In this document: positions 10,247 to 20,416 of the stretch, piece after piece
Layout: the number at the start of each line of letters is the position of its first letter
Position numbering within the stretch: position 1 is the stretch's first letter
Source of the DNA: Gerris lacustris
Lineage: Eukaryota > Arthropoda > Insecta > Hemiptera > Gerridae
NCBI GenBank assembly: GCA_951217055.1
Contig: OX578282.1
Coordinates: 14,633,877-14,697,876 of the forward strand
DNA length: 64,000 nucleotides
Direction: 5' to 3'
Translations under genes and position numbers: made by a program
The notes under the pieces: generated by a model
Databases searched by the model: none
What the model was told of the DNA's origin: nothing
What the model saw: the letters and a program-made list of their open reading frames with translations, nothing else

Positions 10247-10590
10247 TAATTGAGTACTTTATAATTATAAGCGTTATTTCTCGGTCTAGTTCTATTGCCG
10301 TGAATATTTGGCTTGCTAGATTTGTAGAAAAGATTGAAAGCTTGGATTCGGGGAATTTGTATCGGTAACGACAAAGAAAAATCATTCTCCCGTATAGCTC
10401 AGTGGCTCAGTTGGTACGAGCACCTGTAACGGATTAATAGAAGGACCCGTGGTTCAAGTCCCGGTGCGGGGGTCTATTTTTCTCTGTATGTCTCCCGTAG
10501 TTATTGATAATTATAATTTGATTTAAAATAAAATTTAATCTTTCCGTAGTATGAATACTACCAAAAACTAAAAATTTGAATATAATATAT
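10246..10590 (+). repeat. SINE-like repeat S1, copy c
   Basis: Leader AATTGAGTACTTTATAATTA, tRNA-like part at 10387-10472, then TCTATTTTTCTCTGTATG and an AT-rich tail that ends in the inverted repeat GTAGTATGAATACTAC followed by CAAAAAC. This copy shows the whole family layout in one piece. Confidence 0.8.
10387..10472 (+). tRNA. tRNA-like segment of SINE S1c
   Basis: CTCCCGT at the 5' side can pair with GCGGGGG at the 3' side over seven positions counting G-T pairs. The A box is duplicated (TAGCTCAGTGGCTCAGTTGG) and the B box is GGTTCAAGTCC. The duplication and the poor anticodon arm argue against a functional tRNA; Pol III transcription of the repeat is plausible. Confidence 0.5.
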
Positions 10591-11515
10591 GAAATTTAAA
10601 GTAGAAGAATGTAGTTTTCAGACTCCGCAAACCCCATATCTCTAATCGATTAAAGAAGCTGAGCTATAAGTGTTCAAAAAAGTACGGTTTTTGCCCACCC
10701 TGTATAAGTTCATCCGTCTAGTTTTGAAATTATGGGTTAACTAAGAGTATGAGAATGTCTCGTGATTTAACTCCTGGTCATGAGAAGCATTAAAAAAGGG
10801 TTTTATTTCATAACTCGGGTAAGGTTATTTTCCTTCGTCTGGAAAATCAGCAATATTCTGTGCCACACAAATTCCAATAAAGTTAAAGATGGTGAGTTAT
10901 CGTGAGTTAATTTTTTTGATATATTACAAGCTAGAGAGTTTACGCGTGTGTCACTCTTATACCCTGACGTGCGTGTTTACTATCACTGGCGTGACGGTAG
11001 CTTCAAAAACATAGTACGCTCAATTATGCGAAAAAAAAGAGGAAAAAAAGAAATTGGATTATCGCAGGAATCTGTCAGCAGCGTGCCTTTAAATATGAAA
11101 AAAAAAATCTAGGTTGGAACGTCAGGTTATCAAGGTATCGTGACGATGTAGTCTCAAGTACAGTCATTATCTTATAATAACCCTTATACAAAATAACCTT
11201 CATGAAGAAAACACTTTATGAGGGTAGAAAACCTTCCAAGATTTATTTATCTTACCATCTATCATCGATGAAGCTATCCAGGTAAAGAAAGCTTTTTGAA
11301 ATTAGAATCTTGCATAGATACCACAGGCACCAGGGGAAGTGAAAATAAAAGAGTTAAGTCTGTTTTTTCCCATTTATTACACGAATTGATTCCTATCTGG
11401 GAAATAAATTAATATTTCTCATGAATTCAGTATTAAGTTTTTATTTTAATATGAAAATCTATCTATAAGAGAATAAAACATTGACTAGAATAAATAATAA
11501 TCGATTAAAAAAAAA
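10591..11515. other. unassigned sequence
   Basis: No gene is recognised. CCACCCTGTATA near 10697-10708 resembles a repeat terminus. Confidence 0.45.
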
Positions 11516-11561
11516 AAAATATATATATATATATTTATATATATATATATATATATATACC
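11516..11561. repeat. (TA)n microsatellite
   Basis: An interrupted TA run directly left of a foldback element. Confidence 0.9.
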
Positions 11562-11562
11562 T

Positions 11563-12028
11563 AATTTGTGTTGGTGAGAGACACCAAGGGATGTGCCGCG
11601 CAAGCGTGACACATAGGAACTGTTCCAACATCAGATATTACGTCATTAAGATGTTGGCTCGGCATTACGCCATGTCCTGCATCGTTTAGCCGCGTCCGAC
11701 TCATCAGGGGCCCGACGATGCCCACCCAACTCCGGACCCACACCAGATCAAGAAGATCAGATATAGGGTTTATCAGAGATGAGCGTGCTCTCACACCGCC
11801 ATTATTGCTTGGCTGGCAAAACACATCTGCAATATAATACCGTACTTCTTGATCTGGTATGGGTCCAGAGTTGGGTGGGCATCATCGGGCCCCTGATGAG
11901 CCGGACGTGACGAAACGATGCAGGATATGACATAATGCCGAGCCAACATTTTTGTTGACGTTGGAACAATTCCTATGTGTCACGCTTGCGTGGCACATTC
12001 CTAGGTGTCTCTCACTAACACAAATTGT
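11563..12028. mobile_element. foldback element, ~185-bp arms, ~95-bp loop
   Basis: The left arm contains GTGAGAGACACCAAGGGATG, GATGTTGGCTCGGCATTACG and CATCAGGGGCCCGACGATGC. The right arm is the reverse complement (CATCGGGCCCCTGATGAG, ATAATGCCGAGCCAACAT, TAGGTGTCTCTCACTAAC). The loop is about 11755-11848. The element is clearly richer in GC than its flanks. Short frames on both strands come from the palindrome. Confidence 0.85.
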
Positions 12029-12051
12029 GTGTCTATACACACAATTTGTGT
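12018..12051. repeat. perfect 15-bp-arm hairpin
   Basis: ACACAAATTGTGTGT, loop CTAT, then ACACACAATTTGTGT, formed at the right end of the foldback element. Confidence 0.9.
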
Positions 12052-12102
12052 ACACTAACACAAGCAATGTATATACCGTGTTTTTGCACACTGCAATAGG
12101 CT

Positions 12103-12168
12103 ACACAATTTGTGAGAGACACCAAGGGATTCCTATGGGTCACGCTTGCGTGGCACATCCCTTGGGGC
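12103..12168. repeat. partial copy of the 11563-12028 foldback arm
   Basis: ACACAATTTGTGAGAGACAC, AAGGGATTCC, and CACGCTTGCGTGGCACAT repeat the outer part of the foldback arm. This copy is itself a small hairpin (CCAAGGGAT...ATCCCTTGG). Confidence 0.75.
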
Positions 12169-12169
12169 G

Positions 12170-12290
12170 CAGAAGGTTGAAACTTATATAGGATCAACAA
12201 TGGGCTAAGTATAACCTACCATCCCATTTTCATTAAAATCGGGTGTTCTTAGATATCTTGGTTCGCAAAAATACGTTTTATCTCTATCCA
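12170..12290 (+). repeat. R-A family repeat, internal fragment
   Basis: AGGTTGAAACTTATATAGGA, CAACAATGGGCTAA, CATTAAAATCGGGTG and TTGGTTCGCAAAAAT match the R-A middle region. Both ends are missing. Confidence 0.65.
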
Positions 12291-12515
12291 ATACTACAAT
12301 ATCTCGAAAACGGTATGTCCCACTTCAAACATGCATAGGACCTTTTTTGTGCAGAATTATGTGAGGAATAATTTTGGTAATAACAGTTCTCTTAAAAAAA
12401 TAAACCGTTTAACTTTACTGTTTCTTACTACTACACCCCTTAAAAGAGTTTTCACAAAGTTTCAAAACTTTATAAATTATTTCCCCTATTATTCCTTATT
12501 TTCTTGGACTATTAA

Positions 12516-12665
12516 GGATTAATCCGTGTATATTTCTTAGTGATTAATCAGTGTATAATTCTTAAGGATTAATCAGTGTATAATTCTTACGGGTTAATCA
12601 GTGTATAATTCTTAAGGATTAATCAGTGTATAATTCTTAAGGATTAATCAGTGTATAATTCTTAA
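12516..12665. repeat. 25-bp tandem array, exactly 6 copies
   Basis: Unit GGATTAATCAGTGTATAATT plus CTTAA. Six units cover exactly 150 bp, the first two most diverged. Confidence 0.95.
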
Positions 12666-13457
12666 GGAATCTCCGTCAAAACTACTAATGAATTACACGT
12701 CATGCAATAAAAATTAGAAAAGTTAAAGTTAGTAAAAACGAAGTAATGCGAAACTAATAAATTACCACGACAAATTAAATTTACCCTTTAACTTTTAAGT
12801 AATATAATTCACACTTATTATTATGACATGCAAACTAGTAATTAAAATACATAACAATATCTATCTGATGAGAGAACGTATGATAAAAGATAAGAAAGAA
12901 AACGAAAGAAATAAAGAAGAAATAAAAAATATAAAAACGAAGAAGCAAAAGGACAAAGGGCAAGCTTAATTATTCTTTAGTGGCAAACCTTCACTCGGCA
13001 CGCCTCGGTGAAAATTCACATATTTTTCAGTATTAATTGTTCTCGACCCGTCTCGTGGTATTAATGCAAAGGATAGCCTTATTATACGCTATATTTATTT
13101 TATACATTATACAGTCATGAAAATAAAGAGAGTATTATAATAAATGATCAAGCAAGTATGTACTGCAATAACTTAATTGCATGTAAGACTTGACATGAAA
13201 TATCTAAGAATTATTGAGTTTATTGCAAAGAATCAGAAGATAGGAATCTTAAATAAAAATGTTATATTACTTTAGACAATTCCTTGTAATTACAATTCTT
13301 TACAGATTCAAGATAAATCAGGAGTATTTAAGTTTAATTTATTTATTGAATTATTGATTTTGAACGTAAGGAAGTGTTTTTAAACTATAGGGTATTTTTC
13401 TAAAACGGTGTAATTCTACAAACTTGGACATTCCTATAAAAACTTTAAAAATGTTTA
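12666..13457. other. unassigned AT-rich sequence
   Basis: No gene, repeat family or RNA recognised. Confidence 0.5.
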
Positions 13458-13534
13458 TCTACGATTGTTACGAAATATAAACATTGTATCTGTTTAGATG
13501 CGTAGAAAGTGATTCTTTACGCACTTGTATTCAT

Positions 13535-13546
13535 TGCGCATGCGCG
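13535..13546. promoter_or_regulatory. NRF-1/Ewg-like palindrome in element C promoter
   Basis: TGCGCATGCGCG fits the known NRF-1 consensus YGCGCAYGCGCR. It lies about 115 bp before the ATG of the element's ORF. The same site occurs at 8504-8515 and 14190-14201; the copy at 56262 has a mutated version (GCTCATGCGCG). Binding is inferred from the consensus only. Confidence 0.45.
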
Positions 13547-13660
13547 TCTCATAATTCTTCAGCTTTACGCACGATTGGCTAGTTTGTTTACATTTAACAA
13601 AACTAATTTGCTGTTCTTTTACTAAAGTAACTGTTTATATCGAGTTTTTAGTGAAAAACA

Positions 13661-14011
13661 ATGAGTGAATCAAGTGACTTTGACGAAAATGTGGAGAATA
13701 ATACTCCTCCAGAAATAATTAATTCGGCAAAAAATACAACTAATGAATTAATGCCATCTTTATCTAGAGAGAGATACGAACTTACATACAGCAAGTTTAT
13801 TTTTTTCTGTATTTATTATTTAAATCTAACAATCGTAGATAAAGTACGGTACGCAACTCGTGCGAAAACGGCATTTTGCATTGCTCGTGTGGTTTTACCA
13901 CCCTCGCTATCGCTCGGGTGCAAACTCCACACTCGCATGCAAAATGCTACTTTCCGCACTCGACGCGTAATGTACTATTATGATAGTAGAACTAAAATCA
14001 AGAATTATTAA
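13661..14011 (+). pseudogene. truncated tyrosine-recombinase-like ORF fused to element 3' end
   Basis: The frame is 116 codons. The first ~46 (starting MSESSDFDENVENN, with PPEIINSAKNTTNELM and then SRERYELTYSKF) recur in three other copies and look selected or recently copied. The pattern of an acidic start, then S-(R/K)-E-(R/K)-YEL-x-Y-x-K-F resembles the N-terminal DNA-binding region of eukaryotic tyrosine recombinases of the Crypton type, from memory of the family. Catalytic Arg, His and Tyr residues lie much further downstream in such proteins and are absent. After about codon 50 the frame runs into the terminal hairpin and the residues are not conserved protein. The chosen ATG is the first in the conserved frame and is preserved in three of four copies. 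Confidence 0.45.
13844..13975. repeat. terminal ~130-bp imperfect hairpin of element C
   Basis: The arm with CGGCATTTTGCATTGCTCG mirrors CGCATGCAAAATGCT, CTACCCTCGCT-type sequence mirrors GCTCGGGTGCA, and the outer TACGGTACGC mirrors GCGTAATGTAC. The two arms meet near 13907 with almost no loop. Confidence 0.85.
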
Positions 14012-14117
14012 TATTCAGGATTAGCAACCCTCTTAATCCTCTTGGTAATCATGATGTAGGTGTAGTTCAATAACCAAACAACATCTTCACCTTCACACAA
14101 AAAAATTTAATTGAAAC

Positions 14118-14165
14118 AATTGACCGGTTTCGGCTGTTCTAAAGCAGCCTTCTTCAGATAATCTA
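14118..14165 (-). other. CTGAAGA...GAAAC hairpin motif
   Basis: On the minus strand: CTGAAGAA, stem GGCTG/CAGCC with loop CTTTAGAA, then GAAACCGGTC. Confidence 0.5.
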
Positions 14166-14171
14166 TTATCT

Positions 14172-14640
14172 TTACGCACTTGTATTCATTGCGCATGCGC
14201 GTCTCATAATTCTTCAGCTTTACGCACGATTGGCTAGTTTGTTTACATTTAACAAAACTAATTTGATGTTTGTTTAATAAAAGTAACTGTTTATATCGAG
14301 TTTTTTGTGAAAATCAATGCGTGATTTAAGTGATTATGACGAATATGAGGAGAATAATACGCTTCCCAAAATAATTAATTCCGCACAAAATACAACTAAT
14401 GAATTAATGTCATCATTATCAAAAGAGAAATACGAACTTCCATACAGGAAGTTTATTATTTTTTTCTGTATTTATTATTAAAATCTAACAATCGTAGATA
14501 AAGTACGGTACGCAATTCGTGCGAAAACGGCATTTTGCATTGCTCGTGTGGTTTTACTACCCTCGCTGTCGCTCGGGTGCAAACTCCACACTCGCATGCA
14601 AAATGCTAGTTTCTGCACCCGACGCGTAATGTACTATTAT
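14172..14640 (+). mobile_element. recombinase-derived element C, copy 3
   Basis: It starts at TTACGCACTTGTATTCATTG without the left ATCTACGATTG end. NRF-1-like site at 14190-14201, truncated ORF from about 14317 reading M-R-D-L-S-D-Y-D-E-Y then EENNTLPKIINSA and SKEKYELPYRKF, and the terminal hairpin at 14503-14634. The residues differ from copy 2 at many positions while the frame stays open, so copies 2 and 3 belong to two subfamilies. Confidence 0.7.
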
Positions 14641-15049
14641 ATACATTTGTAATCTCATTAGTAGCTTTTCCCGTTATATGAATTATTCACCATTTTGTAT
14701 TCCCAGTTAATCAGATCAAATTGCTATTCTTATTTTTTCTATAGTCCAGTAACAATTTTATATTTTTAGTAATAGCAGAAATATAGTTTTAAGGAAGGGG
14801 ACAAGCAAAATGTTGATGTTTTTAGACAAAATGGTATGAAAAATTAAACTCTGTCCACAAGTTTTATACATTATTCTAATCTGCTCTTCAATATGCCGTT
14901 CATTTATGATACCCCACTCAAAATTTAAAAATAAATATTTTTCCTTGTGCCATGAATTATCCGCCATTTGGGATTTGAACAGCGGATAATTTTGAGTTCA
15001 CGATATTTTTCTTGAGCACGCGTTAAAACGGTCTTTAATACTGCAAAGT
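14641..15049. other. unassigned sequence
   Basis: A 69-codon minus-strand frame at 14758-14967 has no motif and no repeat match that I can see. Confidence 0.45.
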
Positions 15050-15240
15050 TTTATGTTTTATCTCTTTTGATTCAAAAGTTATTGCGGAACCGTACAGAGT
15101 GACAGACAGTCAGGCAAACCGAGAGACATTCCTGTTTCTAGGATAGTTATTATCCTTATAATTTCGTTCCTACGAAACTATAAGGGTTTCTTTTTTTTTA
15201 TTTTACCAACGAAACCCTTAAAATGAAAGCTATAAGCATT
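15050..15240 (+). repeat. dispersed repeat with GACAGACAG and terminal stem-loop
   Basis: GTACAGAGTGACAGACAGTC is followed by CGAGAGACATTCCTG, then a stem-loop at 15154-15185 (CCTTATA-A-TTTCG, loop TTCCTA, CGAAA-C-TATAAGG). A second inverted match, AAGGGTTTC/GAAACCCTT, follows. The order is the same as in R-A and R-B. Confidence 0.5.
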
Positions 15241-16010
15241 ATTCCATGTCAATAAATTTATAACAAACAAATCTATTTTCAAATTTATTTAAGCAACAAA
15301 CAATTCCCTAACTCAACAGCTACATAATAGATTTTATTCTTGGTTGTTTTAATTCATACAATGGAAATGCTTAAATAATTGCTTTTAGTATTATCAAAGG
15401 ACATTTATTGCGGTTTTGTTATTATACAAGCAATTAAATGAAATGTACAATTAGCAAAATTGTTTACTTACAGAGATTATCTTAGAAATGAAGAAACTGA
15501 AGTTTAACTTTTTCCTTACCTGAAATAAGAAAGGTAAAATTAATATTTTATCGTGAAATTTTGATGAATGTAACCAATTCTAAATTAAATTCTAAACTAA
15601 GCACCGCATGGCTCTATCATTGAAGCGAGCGTAAAGCAATAAAATACTGAATATTAAGCAATTTATTAATCATGATGAATGTCATAGTTGGAGATAAGTA
15701 GAAGTGGGTAGTGTGGGGTAGAGTCGGGGTACTTGGTACAAAACTCATCTTCCTAGATAAATCTATACTGCACGCCTATAAGAATCTTAACCTCAGTAGC
15801 TTTTGAACAACTATTATAAATGTATCACTTCGCTACTCAAAAACTTCTGCTTGTATCAAATTGAAATTTTACATTCCTGTTTCAATTGTACTTTAGACTT
15901 TAGACCATGTATGTGAAGTTTTATAAAAATCGTAACGTTAGAAAGTAAGTTATCAGTAAAATCATTGTTTTCTCTATTTCAAACGTGTAGGTCCGCTTTA
16001 ATAGTTTTAA
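15241..16010. other. unassigned sequence
   Basis: No feature recognised. Confidence 0.5.
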
Positions 16011-16386
16011 CAATCTTTATCACTTCATAGCGATGTCGCTGTTGGTTTTACTAAAAAAATATAATATTTGTACAAAATGTTTGTCTCATCGAATAGGTGA
16101 TGATAGAATCTTTTCCCGTCCTTGAAATTCCAATTTTGCATTTAAACCTCTCGTTTACGCGAGCGTTGCGCGCGAACTCTTAGATGGATCACGCTGTCCA
16201 ACGAACTTAGCCTGAGCATTAGTAAAAGGGAACATGAATACCAATTTCAACTAAATCGTTACTCTTTTAACTAACTTTTACTCAAGTTATCGTCGGACAC
16301 GTAAACGTTACTGACAAACAGACAGACAGACAAACAGACCGGATGCATAGTTTGTTGAATGTAAGAAGCTCGTATACGCTCGCTTC
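16011..16386 (+). repeat. R-A related repeat with a different tail
   Basis: CACTTCATAGCGATGTCGCT through GCGAGCGTTGCGCG and CTCAAGTTATCGTCG match 881-1170 of copy 1. After the GACAGACAGACAAACAGACC run the tail differs and ends in its own stem-loop at 16365-16386 (GAAGC-T-CGTATACG-CTC-GCTTC). Confidence 0.7.
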
Positions 16387-17334
16387 AATAAATTCCTCTA
16401 TTTCTTTGAAAAAAAAATTAAAAATTTAGTTTCAATAGTACAAGTCTGATATGTTTGAAAAAATTGTTGGATTCCCATAATATTTTATTACATTGCGTGT
16501 AAATGTATGTTTTTTATCGTATCAGAAAGATGTAAATAATGGATTTTAAACATTACAGGATACACAAAACCATATGAATTATACGTATCAAACTACTTCT
16601 AAACAAGATTTTTTTACTTTTTAAGGAAGTCTAATGGATTCAGATAATAGTGTATAAAGTTGAGTTGGTTTTTCCTCTTTCCTCCAGATAACCAATGCTT
16701 AAGGTAGATTCCAGGTGAGGATAAGGCCAAGCCAAACCTTTTATCTTATTTTAGTTTTTCTTTTTTCTTCTACTAGATCTGGGCTTGGAAGTTTATTGTA
16801 GGAGAAATCCTCTGGAATCGGAGCATTGAAGGGTAGAACTTAATTTCTTGTAATATTGGAGACGGGAGATGTCGTGCCCAGTAATCCTTGGTCAGACGGA
16901 TGGACACGCGATGTACAGGGTATATCCTCTTCTGTCACGGAATTGAGGGATTTGCCGCAAAAGAAAAACCTTTAAGGGATAGCTATGAAGGGGGTCGGGG
17001 ATCTGATTTGACCCTTAGGCCACCCTATTATCAAGCGGACAAAAGACAAAAAAAAATATTATAAAAATTACCGTCTTGCCATCGTAATGTTCACTAAAGA
17101 AACTTGGATAAGATAAGTAAATTGTAGGTTTGTACTGTCAAACTAATAGACTCGGATTTTCCAAGAGAAAATAACCGTGCCAAACTTTACAAGAAAACCG
17201 AAATTCTAGTCATAACTTCCGTGACAGTAGATTTAAGACTTTATTATAATTTTTATACTCGTAGAAAATTGCACTTTGAGAATCTTAAACGTAGAAAAAG
17301 CATTTCAAATATTATGAAACAAATTCAATATTTT
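16387..17334. other. unassigned, partly less AT-rich
   Basis: 16680-17040 is non-repetitive and richer in G and C than its flanks. I see no long frame or RNA gene in it. Confidence 0.45.
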
Positions 17335-18545
17335 GCTTCTGAGCTTACCAAAGGTAACGAAAGCTATGTGATTGTTCTGAAGAACGAAAAAGGTTTAGGT
17401 CACCGATTCAAAAGTTCCAAGACAGAAATCCGTTCCAAACATCAGGGAACATTTTTAGTTCGGAGACTGTCGTTCAATTTTTGTAAATCAACATATCTTA
17501 AAAACTACCCATTCGATTTTTATGAAATTAGGATGGTAGGTCATAATTCCCATAGTTGATCTCATATATAAGTTTCGTCCTTCTGCGCCTATTTGTTTCT
17601 CTTCCACATGCACACAAACATACATTTATTTACATCTATAACTTCAAAAGTACTCGTCGGATCTATATGAAATTTGGTTGATTTGTTGAAAATAGCTCAC
17701 AGATAGTCCCAGATACATTTCAACCGTCTGCACTCTTTAAATTTTGCTAAATTGATACTTTAAAGCCGGGTTTACACGATCCAAGTGCACTTGGGCCAAG
17801 TCAGTTTTGACTTTACTTTGACGCTATTTTGATCGTGTAAACAGTGTGTGAAAGTCAACTTGGACGTCCAATTTGAGTTGGAAGCGTTCCATCTAAGTAG
17901 ACTTTAATAAAAACAATAATGGCGCCCACCTGACAAATTATGAGAAAGAGCTGTCAAAATATGACAAATGTGAGGTTGAGCAGGGTTTTGTTAACCAGAA
18001 GGTGATGTACCACCACTATTTAAAACTTAATAAGTACAATTTAACTGGAAAGTTCTAGAGGAAAAAACAATTCACACAATCTGTCTTAACCTCTACTTTA
18101 TAGTGTATCACAGCACCACTACTTGGACCAAGTATACTTTGATCGTGTAAACATTACTTTACAATTCCACAAGCACTTGGTCCAAGTGGATTTGATCAAA
18201 GTGACTTGGACCAAGTATACTTTGATCGTGTAAACATTACTTTCCAATTCCACAAGCACTTGGTCCAAGTGGATTTGATCAAAGTGACTTGGACCAAGTA
18301 TACTTTGATCGTGTAAACATTACTTTTCAATTCCACAAGCACTTGGTCCAAGTGGATTTGATCAAAGTGACTTGGACCAAGTATACTTGGATCGTGTAAA
18401 CCCGGCTTAATTAATGTAAAACATAAACAAAATATTGACAGATTTAAAAAAACGGAGGAAAATAACTGGTTATGAAAGCATAAAATCATCACAAGTAAAC
18501 GAAATAGGACTCGATCAAGCTATGTGCCACACTAATTGGTAGACC
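17335..18545 (-). repeat. R-A family repeat, split by a Harbinger-like MITE
   Basis: R-A tail (terminal stem-loop remnant 17335-17364), module ATCTTAAAAACTACCCATTC, and middle region up to TTGATACTT at 17760; the rest resumes at 18411 and ends with CTATGTGCCACACTAATTGG. Removing 17764-18407 and one TAA restores the continuous R-A sequence seen in other copies. Confidence 0.85.
17764..18407. mobile_element. Harbinger-like MITE H1, copy 1, with 83-bp repeats
   Basis: Termini AGCCGGGTTTACACGATCC and its exact reverse complement are flanked by TAA on both sides (17761-17763, 18408-18410). A 3-bp TWA-type duplication is typical of PIF/Harbinger elements. The interior includes GGCGCCCACCTGACAAATTA, shared with copies at 19196 and 48973. 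The right part is an array of three 83-bp units starting at 18123, 18206 and 18289, each with the palindromes ACTTGGTCCAAGT and TTTGATCAAA. No transposase. Confidence 0.85.
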
Positions 18546-19195
18546 GGACCATTTTATGAAGTCATATGCTGTGAACCAGCCAATTCTAGTTCTTATATGC
18601 TTTCCTCATTATAGGAATGAAAATAATAAAACAATTTTTTTTTTCTCAGGCAGTTCCTTAATTTAAATGGCTGAAGTCCTCTAAGTTATAAACTATTTGA
18701 AGTGTCAGTACTTAGACAAATATCAGAAGTAACATTGTACGACCAGCAACCCTATTTGTTCAACTTAACAAATAAAAAGTCCACAGGAAGGGTGTCTAAG
18801 TAAGGCTTCATGACGTGAAGGACTAAACCTTTCATTGTTTCACTCCACGATGTCGCTTTACACCAACAAACATTTGCCGTTCTTTTCTATGGATTCCGAG
18901 GAATTTATCTGGCCTTATTTATTTAAGGATAAAAATCAAAAAGAAGACCTTCAAATCAATAATTATCCTTATTTGTAAAAAAAAGAACTTTTTACAAAAG
19001 ACTTTACACGTTGGTGTATTTATGTTCCTTTTTTCTAAATTACAATCAATAATCTCATAAATAAATATTGGTTTCTCCTGTTGGTGATGCTCTTTTGAAG
19101 TTGTAGAACTACATTTCAGAGGATTCTTTTTAAACTTTCTAGTTATATAATCTGGAAGTGTGACTGTTCATTCATTGCAAAAAGATAAATCTTTT
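18546..19195. other. unassigned sequence
   Basis: No gene or repeat recognised. Confidence 0.45.
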
Positions 19196-19618
19196 AGCCT
19201 GGTTTATACGATCTAAGTATACTTGGTCCAAGTAACTTTGATCAAATTCACTAGGTCCAAGTGTTTGTGGAACTTTGAAGTTAGGTTTACACGATTAAAG
19301 TATACTTGGTCCAAGAAGTGGAACTTTGATAGACTATAAAGTAGAGGTTAAGATAGATTGTGTGAAATGATTTTCCCTCTAGAACTTTCCAGTTAAATTA
19401 TACATATTAAGTTTTAAAACAGTGGTGATATATCACCTTCTAGTATGTAAAACCCAGCACAACCACACATCTGCCATTTTTTGACAGCCGTTCTCATAAT
19501 TTGTCAGGTGGGCGCCATCCAAGTCAACTTGGATACCCTGTTTGCACGTTCCAAGTAGCGTCAAAGTAGAGTCTAAGCTGACTTGGTCCAAGTATAAATG
19601 GATCGTGTAAACGTGGCT
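19196..19618. mobile_element. Harbinger-like MITE H1, copy 2 (inverted)
   Basis: Ends AGCCTGGTTTATACGATC and GGATCGTGTAAACGTGGCT. The core CAGGTGGGCGCC and TAAGTTTTAAAACAGTGGTG match copy 1 in the opposite orientation. The flanks are TTT and TTA, so the duplication has decayed. Confidence 0.8.
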
Positions 19619-19624
19619 TTAGAT

Positions 19625-20377
19625 GGTTTACACTTTATTTATACTGAACTAGCCTCATGCCAGGTGTAATAGCCAATGGGCTATGTTTCCTAAAATCAAG
19701 TAGGCTTAAAAAAAAATCCATGAAAAAGGTAATAGAATACATGTGACGATATAAATTCTGCATCAAAATCAAAGCAAGTGATAGAAAGTAGTAGTTTTGA
19801 AAAATTGTTAGATGTAAAAATCGTGATTTTTGCACCTTACCGAAGGTAACGGAAATTATTTTATCATCCTAAGGAAAGAAATATTTTGTCTTCGACTTCC
19901 AAAATTCCAAAACAGAAATTCGTTTCAGACATCAGTGAACATTTTTGGTTCCGTGCCTGTTAGTCTGTTGCTAAATGTTTGCGAACCAACATATCTTAAA
20001 AAGTACACGTCCGACTTTAATGAAATTTGTATGGTTGGTCACAATTAGCTTATTGTTGATCCTGTATAAGTTTCAACTTTCTGCGCTCATTTGTTTCTCT
20101 TCCACATGCGCACAAACATACATGTATTTACACCTATAGATTCAAAAGTACATATTTGATTTGTATGAAACTTTTATAGGTTATCGAAAGAAACCCAGCA
20201 GATAGCCCCAGATTAATTTGAACAGTCTGTGCTCTTTATCATTTGCTAAATTGATACTTTATTTGATGTAAAAAATCAAATCAATTTTTACAGATTAAAA
20301 ACGGGGGAAAAAATTAAACAAATCAGACAATAATGGCTTATAAAAGCATAAAATCAAGTACATGATAGGATGCTGTC

Positions 20378-20380
<3 letters not shown>
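19625..20380 (-). repeat. R-A subfamily copy with ~190-bp extension
   Basis: Nearly the same sequence as 37932-38705 in reverse, including an extension beyond the usual stem-loop with CACCTGGCATGAGGCTAGTT. The family 5' end abuts a pure T tract of 36 (20380-20415). Confidence 0.85.

Positions 20381-20415
<35 letters not shown>
20380..20415. repeat. poly-T tract, 36 bases
   Basis: Uninterrupted T run at the non-hairpin end of an R-A copy. Confidence 0.95.

Positions 20416-20416
<1 letters not shown>

Larger units (their letters stand above)
13458..13975 (+). mobile_element. recombinase-derived element C, copy 2 (best preserved)
   Basis: Order: ATCTACGATTGTT (left), TTAGATGCGTAGAAAGTGAT, TGCGCATGCGCG (13535-13546), TTTACGCACGATTGGCTAG, ATG at 13661, about 45 conserved codons, TAACAATCGTAGAT, then the terminal hairpin 13844-13975. 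ATCTACGATTGTT and AACAATCGTAGAT form an inverted pair that encloses promoter and ORF. The hairpin lies outside this pair, on the 3' side only. No polymerase or transposase remains. Confidence 0.75.

Noticed and set aside
11561..12191. Short ORFs on both strands (69-87 codons)
   Set aside because: They mirror each other because they lie on the arms of a foldback element.
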